Shown: positions 8,391 to 17,528 of the stretch, in pieces | Numbering within the stretch: position 1 is the stretch's first letter | How the letters are laid out: each line of letters starts with the position of its first letter | From: Gaetbulibacter sp. 4G1 | GTDB lineage: Bacteria; Bacteroidota; Bacteroidia; Flavobacteriales; Flavobacteriaceae | Assembly: GCF_002741945.1 (NCBI RefSeq) | Contig: NZ_MDVN01000009.1 | Span: 154,754-218,753 of the forward strand | Reading direction: 5' to 3' | Length of the DNA: 64,000 nucleotides | The notes under the pieces: model-generated | Databases searched by the model: none | Seen by the model: only the letters and a program-made list of their open reading frames with translations | Told to the model about the DNA's origin: nothing | Position numbers and translations under genes: made by a program

Positions 8391-8494
8391 GCGTTAGGGA
8401 TTGAATGGTTCGACTGCGCTCACCGCAGGCTAATTGTTTGAGCTCGCCGACGTAGGAGGAAGCGAGTAGTGAAAGCCCGACCTTTAGGAAACGC
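8391..8494. repeat. Structured intergenic element of flavobacterial type
   Basis: Closed by GCGTT (8391-8395) pairing with AACGC (8490-8494), with an inner hairpin CTCGC (8443-8447)/GCGAG (8462-8466) around a 14-base loop. The phrases GCGTTAGGGATTGAA and GAAAGCCCGACC are familiar from many Flavobacteriaceae intergenic repeats; it may correspond to a published Flavobacteria RNA motif such as Flavo-1, which I cannot verify here. The REP core TCGACTGCGCTC (8410-8421) is embedded in its variable part. The element lies between purH and mreB, in a 286-base gap otherwise without a gene. Confidence 0.6.
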
Positions 8495-8654
8495 CATAAT
8501 TAATAAATTGATAGTCTAAATATCGATGAAAAACGTATAAGTGTAAGTCTGGATTGTTAAATTGAATTTTGAGCGCTTTAAAAACTCATATATTTATTTA
8601 CTTTTATTACATTTACAAGATTAGTTAACAACCTTTAAAAACCACTAATAGCAC

Positions 8655-9683
8655 ATGGGCTTTTTTGACTTCCTAACCGAAGAAATTGCAATAGATTTAG
8701 GTACTGCAAATACACTTATTATACATAACGACAAAGTTGTTGTTGATGCGCCATCGATAGTTGCGCGCGATAGAATTACTGGGAAAATAATTGCCGTTGG
8801 TCAACAAGCTAGTTTAATGCAAGGTAAAACGCATGAAAACATTAAAACCATTCGCCCATTAAAAGATGGGGTAATTGCTGATTTTGATGCTTCTGAACAA
8901 ATGATAAGTATGTTTATTAAAAATATACCTGCATTAAAGAAGAAGTTTTTTACGCCTGCATTACGTATGGTTATTTGTATACCCTCTGGAATTACTGAGG
9001 TTGAAATGCGTGCAGTAAAAGAAAGTGCAGAACGTGTTAACGGAAAAGAAGTATATTTAATACACGAGCCTATGGCTGCGGCTATTGGTATAGGTGTAGA
9101 CATTATGCAGCCTAAAGGTAATATGGTGGTTGATATAGGTGGTGGTACTACCGAAATTGCAGTAATTGCTTTAGGTGGTATTGTTTGTGATAAATCGGTT
9201 AAGATTGCAGGTGATGTTTTTACAAACGATATTGTTTACTATATGCGTACACAGCACAACCTTTATGTTGGGGAACGCACAGCAGAGAAAATAAAAATTC
9301 AAATTGGAGCCGCTACAGAAGATTTAGATCTTCCTCCAGAAGACATGAGTGTTCAAGGCCGTGATTTGTTAACTGGAAAGCCTAAACAAGTCTCTATCTC
9401 TTATAGAGAAATAGCAAAAGCTTTAGACAAATCTATTTTACGTATTGAAGATGCCGTTATGGAAACACTATCGCAAACACCTCCAGAATTAGCTGCCGAC
9501 ATATACAATACTGGTATTTACTTAGCTGGTGGGGGTTCTATGTTACGTGGTTTAGATAAACGCTTATCTCAAAAAACTGATCTTCCTGTTTACATTGCTG
9601 AAGATCCATTAAGAGCAGTTGTTAGAGGAACTGGTATTACACTTAAAAATTTACCTAAATACAAAAGTGTTTTGATTAAATAA
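8655..9683 (+). CDS. mreB: Rod shape-determining protein MreB
   Basis: A 342-residue bacterial actin. ATPase motifs of the actin superfamily are visible: phosphate-1 IDLGTANTLI near residue 13, phosphate-2 MVVDIGGGTTEIAV and the adenosine-site motif IYLAGGGSMLRG. An N-terminal amphipathic start (MGFFDFLTEE) fits membrane binding. MreB filaments on the inner face of the membrane guide lateral wall synthesis. It is the first gene of an operon with mreC (23-base gap), mreD, PBP2 and rodA. Length and order are typical. Confidence 0.97.
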   Translation: MGFFDFLTEEIAIDLGTANTLIIHNDKVVVDAPSIVARDRITGKIIAVGQQASLMQGKTHENIKTIRPLKDGVIADFDASEQMISMFIKNIPALKKKFFTPALRMVICIPSGITEVEMRAVKESAERVNGKEVYLIHEPMAAAIGIGVDIMQPKGNMVVDIGGGTTEIAVIALGGIVCDKSVKIAGDVFTNDIVYYMRTQHNLYVGERTAEKIKIQIGAATEDLDLPPEDMSVQGRDLLTGKPKQVSISYREIAKALDKSILRIEDAVMETLSQTPPELAADIYNTGIYLAGGGSMLRGLDKRLSQKTDLPVYIAEDPLRAVVRGTGITLKNLPKYKSVLIK

Positions 9684-9706
9684 AAGCATAAAATAGTCCC
9701 TAAATC

Positions 9707-10522
9707 ATGCAACAGATTATAAATTTTATAATAAGAAACAAAACATTTCTGTTATTCTTATTACTGTTTTTTATATCTATTGTTTTTACAATACAATCGC
9801 ATTCTTATCATAAAAGTAAGTTTATAAATTCTGCTAATTTTTTAACTGGTGGTATTTACAATTCTGTTAATAACATTAGTGAGTATTTAAGCTTAAAATC
9901 TCAAAATCAAATTCTATCAGAAGAAAACAATCGCTTAAAATCTCTTTTATTTAATTCTGAAAACACAATAGATTCAACCTACACTGATAGTATAACTTTC
10001 AATGGCTTATACAAAATTTATACGGCTAAAATCATAAAAAATAGCTATTCTGTAGCTGATAATATTTTACTAATCAACAAAGGCACAAAAGATAGCATTA
10101 AAGAAGATTTTGGAGTTATAACTAGTAAAGGTGTTTTGGGGATAATAGACAACTCCAGTAACAACTATTCAACTGTTATATCGATTTTAAATACGACAAG
10201 TAATATTAGTGCACAACTTAAAAACACAAATCATTTTGGGTCTTTAACTTGGAATGGGGATTCTCCAAATATTGTACAACTAACAGATGTTGAAAAAATA
10301 GCTCCAGTTAAAGAAGGAGACACTATTGTTACTTCTGGGCTTTCTTCAATTTTCCCAAAAGACATTCATATTGGTGTTGTTAAAGATTTCAAATTAGATA
10401 TTGCCGAAAATTATTATGAAATTAATGTAGTTCTTTTTAATGATATGACCAATCTTGAGCATGTTCATATTATAGAGAACAGAGATATTGAAGAAATTAC
10501 TAATCTGTTAAACTCTAACTAA
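9707..10522 (+). CDS. mreC: Rod shape-determining protein MreC
   Basis: A 271-residue bitopic protein. A membrane helix (about 12-30) is followed by a coiled coil (about 60-85, LSLKSQNQILSEENNRLKSL) and the beta-barrel core with KGTKDSIKEDFGVITSKGVLG, typical of MreC. It links MreB to PBP2 in the periplasm and activates wall synthesis. mreD begins directly after its stop codon, without a gap. Confidence 0.93.
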   Translation: MQQIINFIIRNKTFLLFLLLFFISIVFTIQSHSYHKSKFINSANFLTGGIYNSVNNISEYLSLKSQNQILSEENNRLKSLLFNSENTIDSTYTDSITFNGLYKIYTAKIIKNSYSVADNILLINKGTKDSIKEDFGVITSKGVLGIIDNSSNNYSTVISILNTTSNISAQLKNTNHFGSLTWNGDSPNIVQLTDVEKIAPVKEGDTIVTSGLSSIFPKDIHIGVVKDFKLDIAENYYEINVVLFNDMTNLEHVHIIENRDIEEITNLLNSN

Positions 10523-11029
10523 ATGAATAGTATTATTTCTTTAAATAGTGTTCGGTTTTTGGTTCTTGTTTTAACACAAGTACTTATATGCAATCATATC
10601 AATTTTTTGGGGTATGTAAATCCGAATGTTTATATACTATTCATCATTTTATTTCCCGTTAAAAACAATCGCTCATTATTTATATTAATGAGTTTTTTGC
10701 TAGGACTAATTATCGATTTATTTTTAGATTCTGGAGGTATTCATGCAGCAGCTTGCGTTTTTATAGCTTATACAAGACCAATTATATTAAAGTTCTCATT
10801 TGGTATGGTTTACGAACACCAAAATATGAAATTTAATACTGTAGATTTTGGTGCTAAACTCACCTATATAACCATAATGACTGTTGTACATCATATTATT
10901 TTATATAGTTTAGAAATTTTTAGCATTTCAAAAATAATTTTAGTCCTTCAAAAAACGTTATTCTCAAGTATATTTACTATTATACTATGTGTTTTACTAA
11001 TTATTATTTTTAGCCGAAAATCTAAATGA
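10523..11029 (+). CDS. mreD: Rod shape-determining protein MreD
   Basis: A 168-residue polytopic inner-membrane protein with about five hydrophobic segments and little soluble sequence. Pro-Asn-Val-Tyr-Ile-Leu-Phe and the segment SFLLGLIIDLFLDSGGIHA are characteristic of MreD. It starts right after the mreC stop and overlaps the PBP2 start by 4 bases (ATGA), so translation is coupled. MreD balances MreC action in the elongasome. Assignment rests as much on operon position as on sequence. Confidence 0.9.
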   Translation: MNSIISLNSVRFLVLVLTQVLICNHINFLGYVNPNVYILFIILFPVKNNRSLFILMSFLLGLIIDLFLDSGGIHAAACVFIAYTRPIILKFSFGMVYEHQNMKFNTVDFGAKLTYITIMTVVHHIILYSLEIFSISKIILVLQKTLFSSIFTIILCVLLIIIFSRKSK

Positions 11030-12963
11030 GACAACTTTTACTCTATATATCTGTAATTTTTGTTGGTTTATTATTCATAGCTAGACTTTTTTATCTACAA
11101 GTATATACTTCAACTGAACATAATTTGTTTGAAGATAATGCCATTAGAAAAGTTTATGATTATCCAAAGCGTGGTTTTGTATATGACAGAAACGGAAAAC
11201 TTTTAGTTGCCAATCAGCCTTCTTATGATGTTATGGTTATTCCTCGTGAAGTTGAACCTTTAGACACACTTGAATTTTGTTCATTATTAAAAGTTGATAC
11301 TGCTTACTTTAATAAAAGATTAAAAAAAGCCAGAGTTTATTCTCCTAGATTACCATCTGTTTTTTTATCCCACTTATCAAAAGAAGATTATGCCGTTTTA
11401 CAAGAAAAAATGCGAAAGTTTGATGGGTTTTATATTCAAAAAAGATCTCTTCGGAACTACGAGACTTCAATTGGTGCTAATGTTTTAGGTGATATTGGAG
11501 AAGTCAATAATAGAGACATAAAAAAAGACCCTTATTACAGAATGGGCGATTTAATTGGTAGACAAGGAGTAGAAGCATCTTACGAAGATATATTACGAGG
11601 TGTAAAAGGCATTAAGTTTATTCAGAAAGATCGATTTAACAGAAATATTGGCCCTTATAAAGATGGTAAGTTTGACACCATTCCTGAACAAGGAAAAGAC
11701 ATCACCATAACTATTGACGCTAAACTACAAGAATACGGTGAGCTACTCATGCAAAATAAACGCGGTGGGGTTATTGCAATTGAACCATCAACAGGGGAAA
11801 TATTAGCTATGGTAGCCGCCCCTACTTATGATCCAAATATATTAGTAGGCAGAGGCAGATCAAAAAATTTTACTAAACTTTTTAATGATTCTATTGCAAA
11901 ACCATTATTTAATAGAAGTCTACAAGGTGTATACGAACCTGGATCACCTTTTAAATTAATGAATGCTCTAATTGGCTTGCAAGAAGGCGTATTAACCCCT
12001 ACCGAAACAGTTACCTGCTATGCTGGTTATAAATACGGAAATCGTTTTATGAAATGTCATTGTTACATTGGTAAACGGAATAATATGATTAGCGGTATTC
12101 AAGAATCTTGCAATGCTTATTTTGCTACAGCATATAGAAAAATTTTAGATAAAAATGGGAGCGCTTCTGAAGGCATTGATGTTTGGAGTAAACATGCTAA
12201 AAGTTTTGGTTTAGGTAATTTTTTAGGGTATGATTTAAAGGTAGGACAAAAGGGTAGAATTCCGGATAGAGATTATTACAAAAGAATATACCCAAAAACC
12301 TTTTATTCAACTTATACTATATCTAACGCTATTGGTCAAGGCGAGGTAGCAACTACACCTATTCAACTAGCTAATATGATTGCTGCAATTGCCAATAGAG
12401 GGCATTACTACACCCCTCATATTATTAAATCTATTGAAGGAGAAACACTTCCTGAAAAATTTACAACTCCAAAATACACAACCATAGATAAAGCAAATTT
12501 TGAACCTGTAATAGAAGGCATGCATCAGGTTTACAAAAAAGGAACAGCGCAATGGGTGCAAGTAAAGGATATTGATATTTGTGGTAAAACAGGAACTGTT
12601 GAAAATTTTGCTATTATTGATAGTTTAAAAACACAATTAACCGATCATTCTATTTTTGTAGCTTTTGCCCCAAAAGAAAACCCGAAAATAGCTCTTGCGG
12701 TATTTGTAGAAAATGGTTATTGGGGTAGCAGATTTGCAGGAAAGATTGCCAGCTTAATGATTGAAAAACATATTAAAGGTGAAATAACAAGAACAGATTT
12801 AGAAGATTGGCTTTTAAGGCATAGTTTGGAAGACGAGTATGCTAAACCTTATTCTGGTGAACCTTTTCAAATTAACGGAAAAACAAAACTACAAGTTGTT
12901 GATGATAACGAATATTCTCGTTTAAAAAAACAGTTAGTCAGAATTAGTAAAGCAACAAATTAA
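11026..12963 (+). CDS. mrdA: Penicillin-binding protein 2 (peptidoglycan transpeptidase)
   Basis: A 645-residue class B PBP. An N-terminal helix (about 3-24) anchors it in the inner membrane. The dimerisation domain contains RGFVYDRNGKLLVANQPSYD and GRQGVEASYEDILRG. The transpeptidase domain has all three active-site motifs: SxxK as GSPFKLMN (nucleophile serine), SxN as ESCNAYF, and KTG as CGKTGTVEN. It crosslinks the lateral wall with RodA as glycosyltransferase partner. It overlaps mreD by 4 bases and rodA by one base (TAATG). Length is slightly long but usual for Bacteroidota. Confidence 0.96.
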   Translation: MRQLLLYISVIFVGLLFIARLFYLQVYTSTEHNLFEDNAIRKVYDYPKRGFVYDRNGKLLVANQPSYDVMVIPREVEPLDTLEFCSLLKVDTAYFNKRLKKARVYSPRLPSVFLSHLSKEDYAVLQEKMRKFDGFYIQKRSLRNYETSIGANVLGDIGEVNNRDIKKDPYYRMGDLIGRQGVEASYEDILRGVKGIKFIQKDRFNRNIGPYKDGKFDTIPEQGKDITITIDAKLQEYGELLMQNKRGGVIAIEPSTGEILAMVAAPTYDPNILVGRGRSKNFTKLFNDSIAKPLFNRSLQGVYEPGSPFKLMNALIGLQEGVLTPTETVTCYAGYKYGNRFMKCHCYIGKRNNMISGIQESCNAYFATAYRKILDKNGSASEGIDVWSKHAKSFGLGNFLGYDLKVGQKGRIPDRDYYKRIYPKTFYSTYTISNAIGQGEVATTPIQLANMIAAIANRGHYYTPHIIKSIEGETLPEKFTTPKYTTIDKANFEPVIEGMHQVYKKGTAQWVQVKDIDICGKTGTVENFAIIDSLKTQLTDHSIFVAFAPKENPKIALAVFVENGYWGSRFAGKIASLMIEKHIKGEITRTDLEDWLLRHSLEDEYAKPYSGEPFQINGKTKLQVVDDNEYSRLKKQLVRISKATN

Positions 12964-14240
12964 TGGTTAGAGAAACGAATAGACATTTTAAATTCGACTG
13001 GATTACCATTATTCTTTTCTTGTTACTAGTAGGTTTTGGGTATTTAAATATTTTATCGGCATCACATTCTGGAAGTGTTATAAATTATTTTGATTTATCG
13101 CAACCTTATGGTAAGCAGCTTATTTTTATCTTTTTAACCTTTGGCTTAATCGTGGTTCTACTTGCTATTGACGCTAAGTTTTACGAGCGTTTCTCCAGTA
13201 TAATTTATATAGTTTCGATGCTCTCCTTGGTAGGCCTTTTCCTGTTTGGAAAAAATGTTAATGGAGCCACTTCCTGGTATGCCATTGGAGGAATGACTAT
13301 TCAGCCTAGTGAGTTTGCAAAAATGGCAACGGCATTGGCCGTCGCCAAATACATAAGTGATTTAAACACTAATATTAAAGACTTAAAAGATCAGATAAAA
13401 ACTCTAATACTAATAGCAATTCCTGCCGTTTTAGTATTATTACAAAATGATACAGGGAGCACCATTGTTTATGGTGCATTCTTTTTTGTTTTATATCGTG
13501 AAGGTCTGCCTAAATATTACCTAACCATAGGTATATCTGTTATTCTAGTTTCAATTTTATCTTTAAAATTTGGAGCGATAGCAACTTCCATAATCGCAAC
13601 TATATTAATTATTGGCTTTCATTTTATAAGCAAAAGAAAACTACATATTTTTCAATCTTTACTTATTTTAATAGCGACTATTGGTATTTCTTTTGGAGTA
13701 AAATTCTTTTATCAAAGCATATTAAAGCCTCACCAGCAAGATAGAATAAGTCTTTGGTTAAGACTAGAAAAAGATCCAGTTAAATTAGAACAAATGAAAA
13801 AAACATTTGCTTACAATTTGAATGAATCTGAAAAAGCAATAAGCTCTGGGGGTGTTACAGGGAAAGGATTTATGGAAGGAACAAGAACCACAGGGAAATT
13901 TGTTCCAGAACAACATACCGATTATATTTTTAGTACCGTTGGCGAGGAATGGGGCTTTTTAGGAAGTGCTTTTGTTGTGGTTCTTTTTGTTCTGCTAATA
14001 ATGCGTATTCTTCATCTGGCAGAACAACAAAAAACCCAATTTAGTAGAGTTTACGGGTATGGTGTGGCGTCAATTATCTTCATACACTTTCTTATTAATA
14101 TAGGTATGGTAATGGGGTTAATTCCTACTATAGGCATTCCACTACCCATGTTTAGCTACGGCGGTTCTGGGCTTTGGGCATTCACTATTTTACTATTTAT
14201 ATTTATTAAACTAGACTCTAATAAAATTAATGAATGGTAA
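12963..14240 (+). CDS. rodA: Peptidoglycan glycosyltransferase RodA
   Basis: A 425-residue SEDS-family polymerase with about ten membrane helices. Family motifs include NGATSWYAIGGMTIQPSEFAK, QNDTGST, the EQHTDYIFSTVGEEWGFLG segment and the C-terminal GIPLPMFSYGGSG. It polymerises lipid II at the inner membrane and works as a complex with PBP2, whose gene stop overlaps this start by one base. It is the last gene of the mre operon. Confidence 0.96.
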   Translation: MVRETNRHFKFDWITIILFLLLVGFGYLNILSASHSGSVINYFDLSQPYGKQLIFIFLTFGLIVVLLAIDAKFYERFSSIIYIVSMLSLVGLFLFGKNVNGATSWYAIGGMTIQPSEFAKMATALAVAKYISDLNTNIKDLKDQIKTLILIAIPAVLVLLQNDTGSTIVYGAFFFVLYREGLPKYYLTIGISVILVSILSLKFGAIATSIIATILIIGFHFISKRKLHIFQSLLILIATIGISFGVKFFYQSILKPHQQDRISLWLRLEKDPVKLEQMKKTFAYNLNESEKAISSGGVTGKGFMEGTRTTGKFVPEQHTDYIFSTVGEEWGFLGSAFVVVLFVLLIMRILHLAEQQKTQFSRVYGYGVASIIFIHFLINIGMVMGLIPTIGIPLPMFSYGGSGLWAFTILLFIFIKLDSNKINEW

Positions 14241-14289
14241 TTTTAAAGATTAATATACGTATCTTGAATTACTAAATTTTTTTGCTCAA

Positions 14290-15237
14290 ATGAAAAAATA
14301 CTTCTTTTTAATATTTTCAGCATTAACCTTAATCAATACTAGCTGTAGTTCTTCTGATTCTAATGAACAAGGCCTAACAGAGACTAAACCTGTAGGCGAG
14401 TTTATTGATGATTGGTCTTTTAGTGTTTTTCCTAAATTAGGTGACAATTTTGATTTAGCCGAATTTAAAATGTGGGTTCCTGAAGATGTTAGTGATTTAA
14501 GAGCCATTTTAATTTTATCAAACCACGCTAATGGAGGATCCTTTGGATGGTTAAGTTTAGATGAATGGAGGAACTATGCAAGAGCAGAAAAGTTAGCACT
14601 CATGGCAATTAATGTTAAAACCACTACAGCTGATGGTTTCTACACAAATGCAAGTGGCGGAAGTGGTGATGCATTAATAAAAGCACTTGATACTATTACC
14701 TATAAAAATAATTTAACTGATATAAACAAATTACCTTTTTTAATGAAAGGCTATTCTGCTGGAGGTGTTTTTAGTTATTACTTTTCCAATTTTAAACCAG
14801 AACGTATTATTGCTTTTGTAAATATTAGAGGTGGCGCTGTTGGCTTAACCTCTGACACTAATAATAATACTCCTGGGCTAATGTTATTGGGTGAAAACGA
14901 TGCTGTTTCAAGAAATCAAAATATGGGAGGTGTAGTACTTTCAAAAAGAGATAAGGGTGGAGCTTTTAGTTATGCCATAGAACCCGATGTAGATCATTTT
15001 GGAAACTTAGGTCCTTCGTGGGAACTAACAAGAGCTTTTTTCTCTGTAGCATTAGACAAAAGGCTTACTCCTGGATCTAATACACTTAATATTATTCCTG
15101 AAAACACAGGTTGGTTAGGAAATAACGCTACAAAAGAAATATTTACATTTGATAATTACCCTAACATAACAAAGCATGCCTCTTGGCTAATTGATGAGTC
15201 TTTTGCATTAAAGTGGAAAGCGTATCAAGCAAATTAA
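14290..15237 (+). CDS. Lipoprotein with alpha/beta-hydrolase (esterase) fold
   Basis: A 315-residue predicted lipoprotein: the signal peptide ends in NTSC followed by SSSDSNEQG, a Bacteroidota-type lipobox and flexible linker. The nucleophile elbow GYSAGGVFSYYF contains G-x-S-x-G, and an acidic residue (LLGENDAVS) and histidine (DVDHFGNLGP) follow at suitable distances for a Ser-Asp-His triad. A preceding NHANGGSFGW resembles the oxyanion region of PHB-depolymerase-like esterases. Substrate is unknown; it should act at the cell surface or in the periplasm. It follows rodA by 49 bases but is probably a separate unit. Confidence 0.75.
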   Translation: MKKYFFLIFSALTLINTSCSSSDSNEQGLTETKPVGEFIDDWSFSVFPKLGDNFDLAEFKMWVPEDVSDLRAILILSNHANGGSFGWLSLDEWRNYARAEKLALMAINVKTTTADGFYTNASGGSGDALIKALDTITYKNNLTDINKLPFLMKGYSAGGVFSYYFSNFKPERIIAFVNIRGGAVGLTSDTNNNTPGLMLLGENDAVSRNQNMGGVVLSKRDKGGAFSYAIEPDVDHFGNLGPSWELTRAFFSVALDKRLTPGSNTLNIIPENTGWLGNNATKEIFTFDNYPNITKHASWLIDESFALKWKAYQAN

Positions 15238-15242
15238 ATTAA

Positions 15243-15578
15243 TTACTTTTTTAGCTCCAATTTTTCAGCAAAATAGTCGCAAAAATCTTTCATTGTCGCT
15301 GTCATTTTTTCATCTTGAGTAGCTCTATTAAATGTATCGCTCATAGCTACCAAGGTTTGATGAAAAAATACTTTCATTTCATCAACAGGCATATCTTTGG
15401 TCCATAAATCTATACGTAACGTTTCTTGAGTTTTAGCATCCCAAACAGCGAGCATCATTGCTTTAGCTTCCTCATTGGTAATGCCTCCGTCTTGAGCTGT
15501 CCAATACAAGCTTTCTGGGATTCTGTTTTCATCTAACTCAACTTGCAATTCTATTTTAGAGATATGCTTTTTTTCCAT
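15243..15578 (-). CDS. gldC: Gliding motility protein GldC
   Basis: A 111-residue protein recognisable over its whole length: WTAQDGGITNEEAKAMML, TLRIDLWTKDMPVDEMK, HQTLVAMSDTFNRATQDE and DFCDYFAEKLEL. GldC supports gliding in Flavobacterium, where its loss reduces but does not abolish movement. It has no signal peptide. Its ATG overlaps the gldB stop by one base, so the two are co-transcribed and translationally coupled, the classical gldB-gldC arrangement. Confidence 0.93.
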   Translation of the reverse strand: MEKKHISKIELQVELDENRIPESLYWTAQDGGITNEEAKAMMLAVWDAKTQETLRIDLWTKDMPVDEMKVFFHQTLVAMSDTFNRATQDEKMTATMKDFCDYFAEKLELKK

Positions 15579-16546
15579 TACTTACGTGGTTTAAACTTGG
15601 TATTATTAAATATTTCTTCAGTAGATTTTATTAACATATCTTTTAATGATACATTATTTTGCTGCATGTAAGCGCGCACAATTTGCCAACCAATATATTG
15701 TCCTAAACGTCCAGGTGAATCGGCATCAATCTCTTCTAAATAAAACTTTGTAAAAGGTGCAGGGTTTATAAATCTACTAGGTAATTTAGAGTCTGTACTA
15801 AACAACAATTCGCGTTCAACAAAATAACGCCATATATAGCTCTCGTTAGCAATAGCCCAATCAAACTGTTCTTGTGTATAACCAATACGCTCACTTTCAG
15901 TTTTAAATGGAACTATAACATCCTTAAAATATAACTGTTTTCCAGAATAAATCATTTCATCTAACAAAGTTCTTTTTTGTGATTGGTATGTGTATTTTTT
16001 TGCATATTCGCTTGCTATATCAACAACAAGCTGTTCTTTTTTTAAATTTGCTCTTACATATTTCGGAATGTTGCCATAAACATAAAACTTATGATCATCA
16101 CCTAAATAATTATCTAAAGCTATTAATGCAATAGTATCAGTAACAACTACTTTATTTCTATAATCAACATCATTAGTTACAGTAATAATTCTTGGAGGGT
16201 TGAACTCTGGAAAATAATATTTTAAATGATTAAATAACGATTCTATTTCTGCTTCTACATCATTAAAAACAGGAAATACTTTATTTACTTCATTAAATAA
16301 TTGAACCTGTAAGGTATCGGTCTTTTTAGCTAGCCAAAACGAATCTGAATACTTTTTTGGAAACATAAAAGGATAAGCCTTTTTTAAGTTTTTCAAATCC
16401 GGCAAAGAGGCCTCGGCAAACAACCTATCAAAACGTTCTACAGAAATATCTGTATTTATTTTAGCAATACTTTCTTGAAGTTCACTATTTTTTTTACATG
16501 ATATAACTATCAAAATAATACCAAATAATAAGATTACGTTTTTCAT
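15578..16546 (-). CDS. gldB: Gliding motility lipoprotein GldB
   Basis: A 322-residue lipoprotein; signal peptide MKNVILLFGIILIVISCKKNS with lipobox cysteine. I chose ATG 16546 over 16564 because it begins directly at the signal peptide, though both are open. The body has GldB features such as VERFDRLFAEAS, PFMFPKKYSDSFW, the IALDNYLGDDHKFY stretch and LGQYIGWQIVRAYM. It is required for gliding in Flavobacterium, probably in the periplasmic part of the T9SS/gliding apparatus. nadE is divergent from a shared short region of about 90 bases. Confidence 0.93.
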   Translation of the reverse strand: MKNVILLFGIILIVISCKKNSELQESIAKINTDISVERFDRLFAEASLPDLKNLKKAYPFMFPKKYSDSFWLAKKTDTLQVQLFNEVNKVFPVFNDVEAEIESLFNHLKYYFPEFNPPRIITVTNDVDYRNKVVVTDTIALIALDNYLGDDHKFYVYGNIPKYVRANLKKEQLVVDIASEYAKKYTYQSQKRTLLDEMIYSGKQLYFKDVIVPFKTESERIGYTQEQFDWAIANESYIWRYFVERELLFSTDSKLPSRFINPAPFTKFYLEEIDADSPGRLGQYIGWQIVRAYMQQNNVSLKDMLIKSTEEIFNNTKFKPRK

Positions 16547-16638
16547 ATAAAACTTAAACGGCATAAATTTTTATTAATTGAGTGTTTCGTTTATTTTTGT
16601 TTGCAAAGGTACTATTCTTAGATTTAAATTCATTTAAT

Positions 16639-17427
16639 ATGCAAACAGAAAAAGTAGTTAATCATATTGTTAATTGGTTAAAAGAATATGCAACTAATGC
16701 CCGTGTAAATGGATTTGTTGTAGGGATATCTGGTGGTATTGATTCAGCTATAACATCAACTTTATGCGCCAAAACAGGTTTAAATGTTTTATGTGTAGAA
16801 ATGCCCATACATCAAGCCCCAAGCCATGTTACCAGAGCTCAAGAACACATTGCTCAACTAAGGAGTAGGTTTGATAATGTTGATGATACGCGTACTGATT
16901 TAACTCCAGTTTTTGAAGAATTTAAAACTGAAGTGTTTTTTGACGGCGACCAAGCTACTATTGATATGGCTTTAGCAAATACTAGAGCTCGTTTAAGAAT
17001 GACAACGCTTTACTACTACGCTGGCCTTTATAAACTATTGGTAGCAGGAACTGGTAATAAAGTAGAAGATTTTGGAGTTGGTTTTTATACCAAATACGGT
17101 GATGGGGGTGTAGATTTAAGCCCAATAGCTGATTTAATGAAATCTGAAGTTTATAAATTAGGTGAGTTTTTGCAAGTACCAGATTCTATAATGAAAGCAG
17201 CTCCAAGTGATGGCTTATTTGGTGATGCCAGAAGCGATGAAGACCAAATTGGGGCTTCATATCCAGAACTTGAATGGGCAATGCAAATGGATGAAGCTGG
17301 TAAAACTGAAAGTAGTTTTTCTGGTAGAGAGTTGGAGGTTTTTAAAATCTATAAACGTTTTAATACATCGAACAAGCACAAAATGATTCCTATACCAATT
17401 TGCATAATTCCTAGTAATTTCAAGTAA
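16639..17427 (+). CDS. nadE: NH3-dependent NAD+ synthetase
   Basis: A 262-residue cytosolic enzyme converting nicotinic acid adenine dinucleotide to NAD+ with ATP and ammonia. The ATP pyrophosphatase P-loop GISGGIDSAIT lies near residue 30, followed by the family regions RLRMTTLYYYAG, LVAGTGNKVEDFGVGFYTKYGDGGVDLSPI and AAPSDGLFGDARSDEDQIG. No glutaminase domain is present, so it is the ammonia-dependent form. I start at ATG 16639 (MQTEKVV) because the upstream extension is unconserved-looking. It is divergent from gldB, as in other flavobacteria. Confidence 0.95.
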   Translation: MQTEKVVNHIVNWLKEYATNARVNGFVVGISGGIDSAITSTLCAKTGLNVLCVEMPIHQAPSHVTRAQEHIAQLRSRFDNVDDTRTDLTPVFEEFKTEVFFDGDQATIDMALANTRARLRMTTLYYYAGLYKLLVAGTGNKVEDFGVGFYTKYGDGGVDLSPIADLMKSEVYKLGEFLQVPDSIMKAAPSDGLFGDARSDEDQIGASYPELEWAMQMDEAGKTESSFSGRELEVFKIYKRFNTSNKHKMIPIPICIIPSNFK

Positions 17428-17528
17428 TTATTGTGATTATAACAAAAAGTCTTATCTTTACCACAAGGTAACTCTCTCAATTATAGTTGTAAAACCTCTA
17501 ACAATTATAATAATAAAACCCTAGAACA

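Noticed and set aside
8401..8440. GGTTCGACT phrase resembling a tRNA T-arm
   Set aside because: No acceptor stem, anticodon arm or CCA context; it belongs to the REP/structured element.
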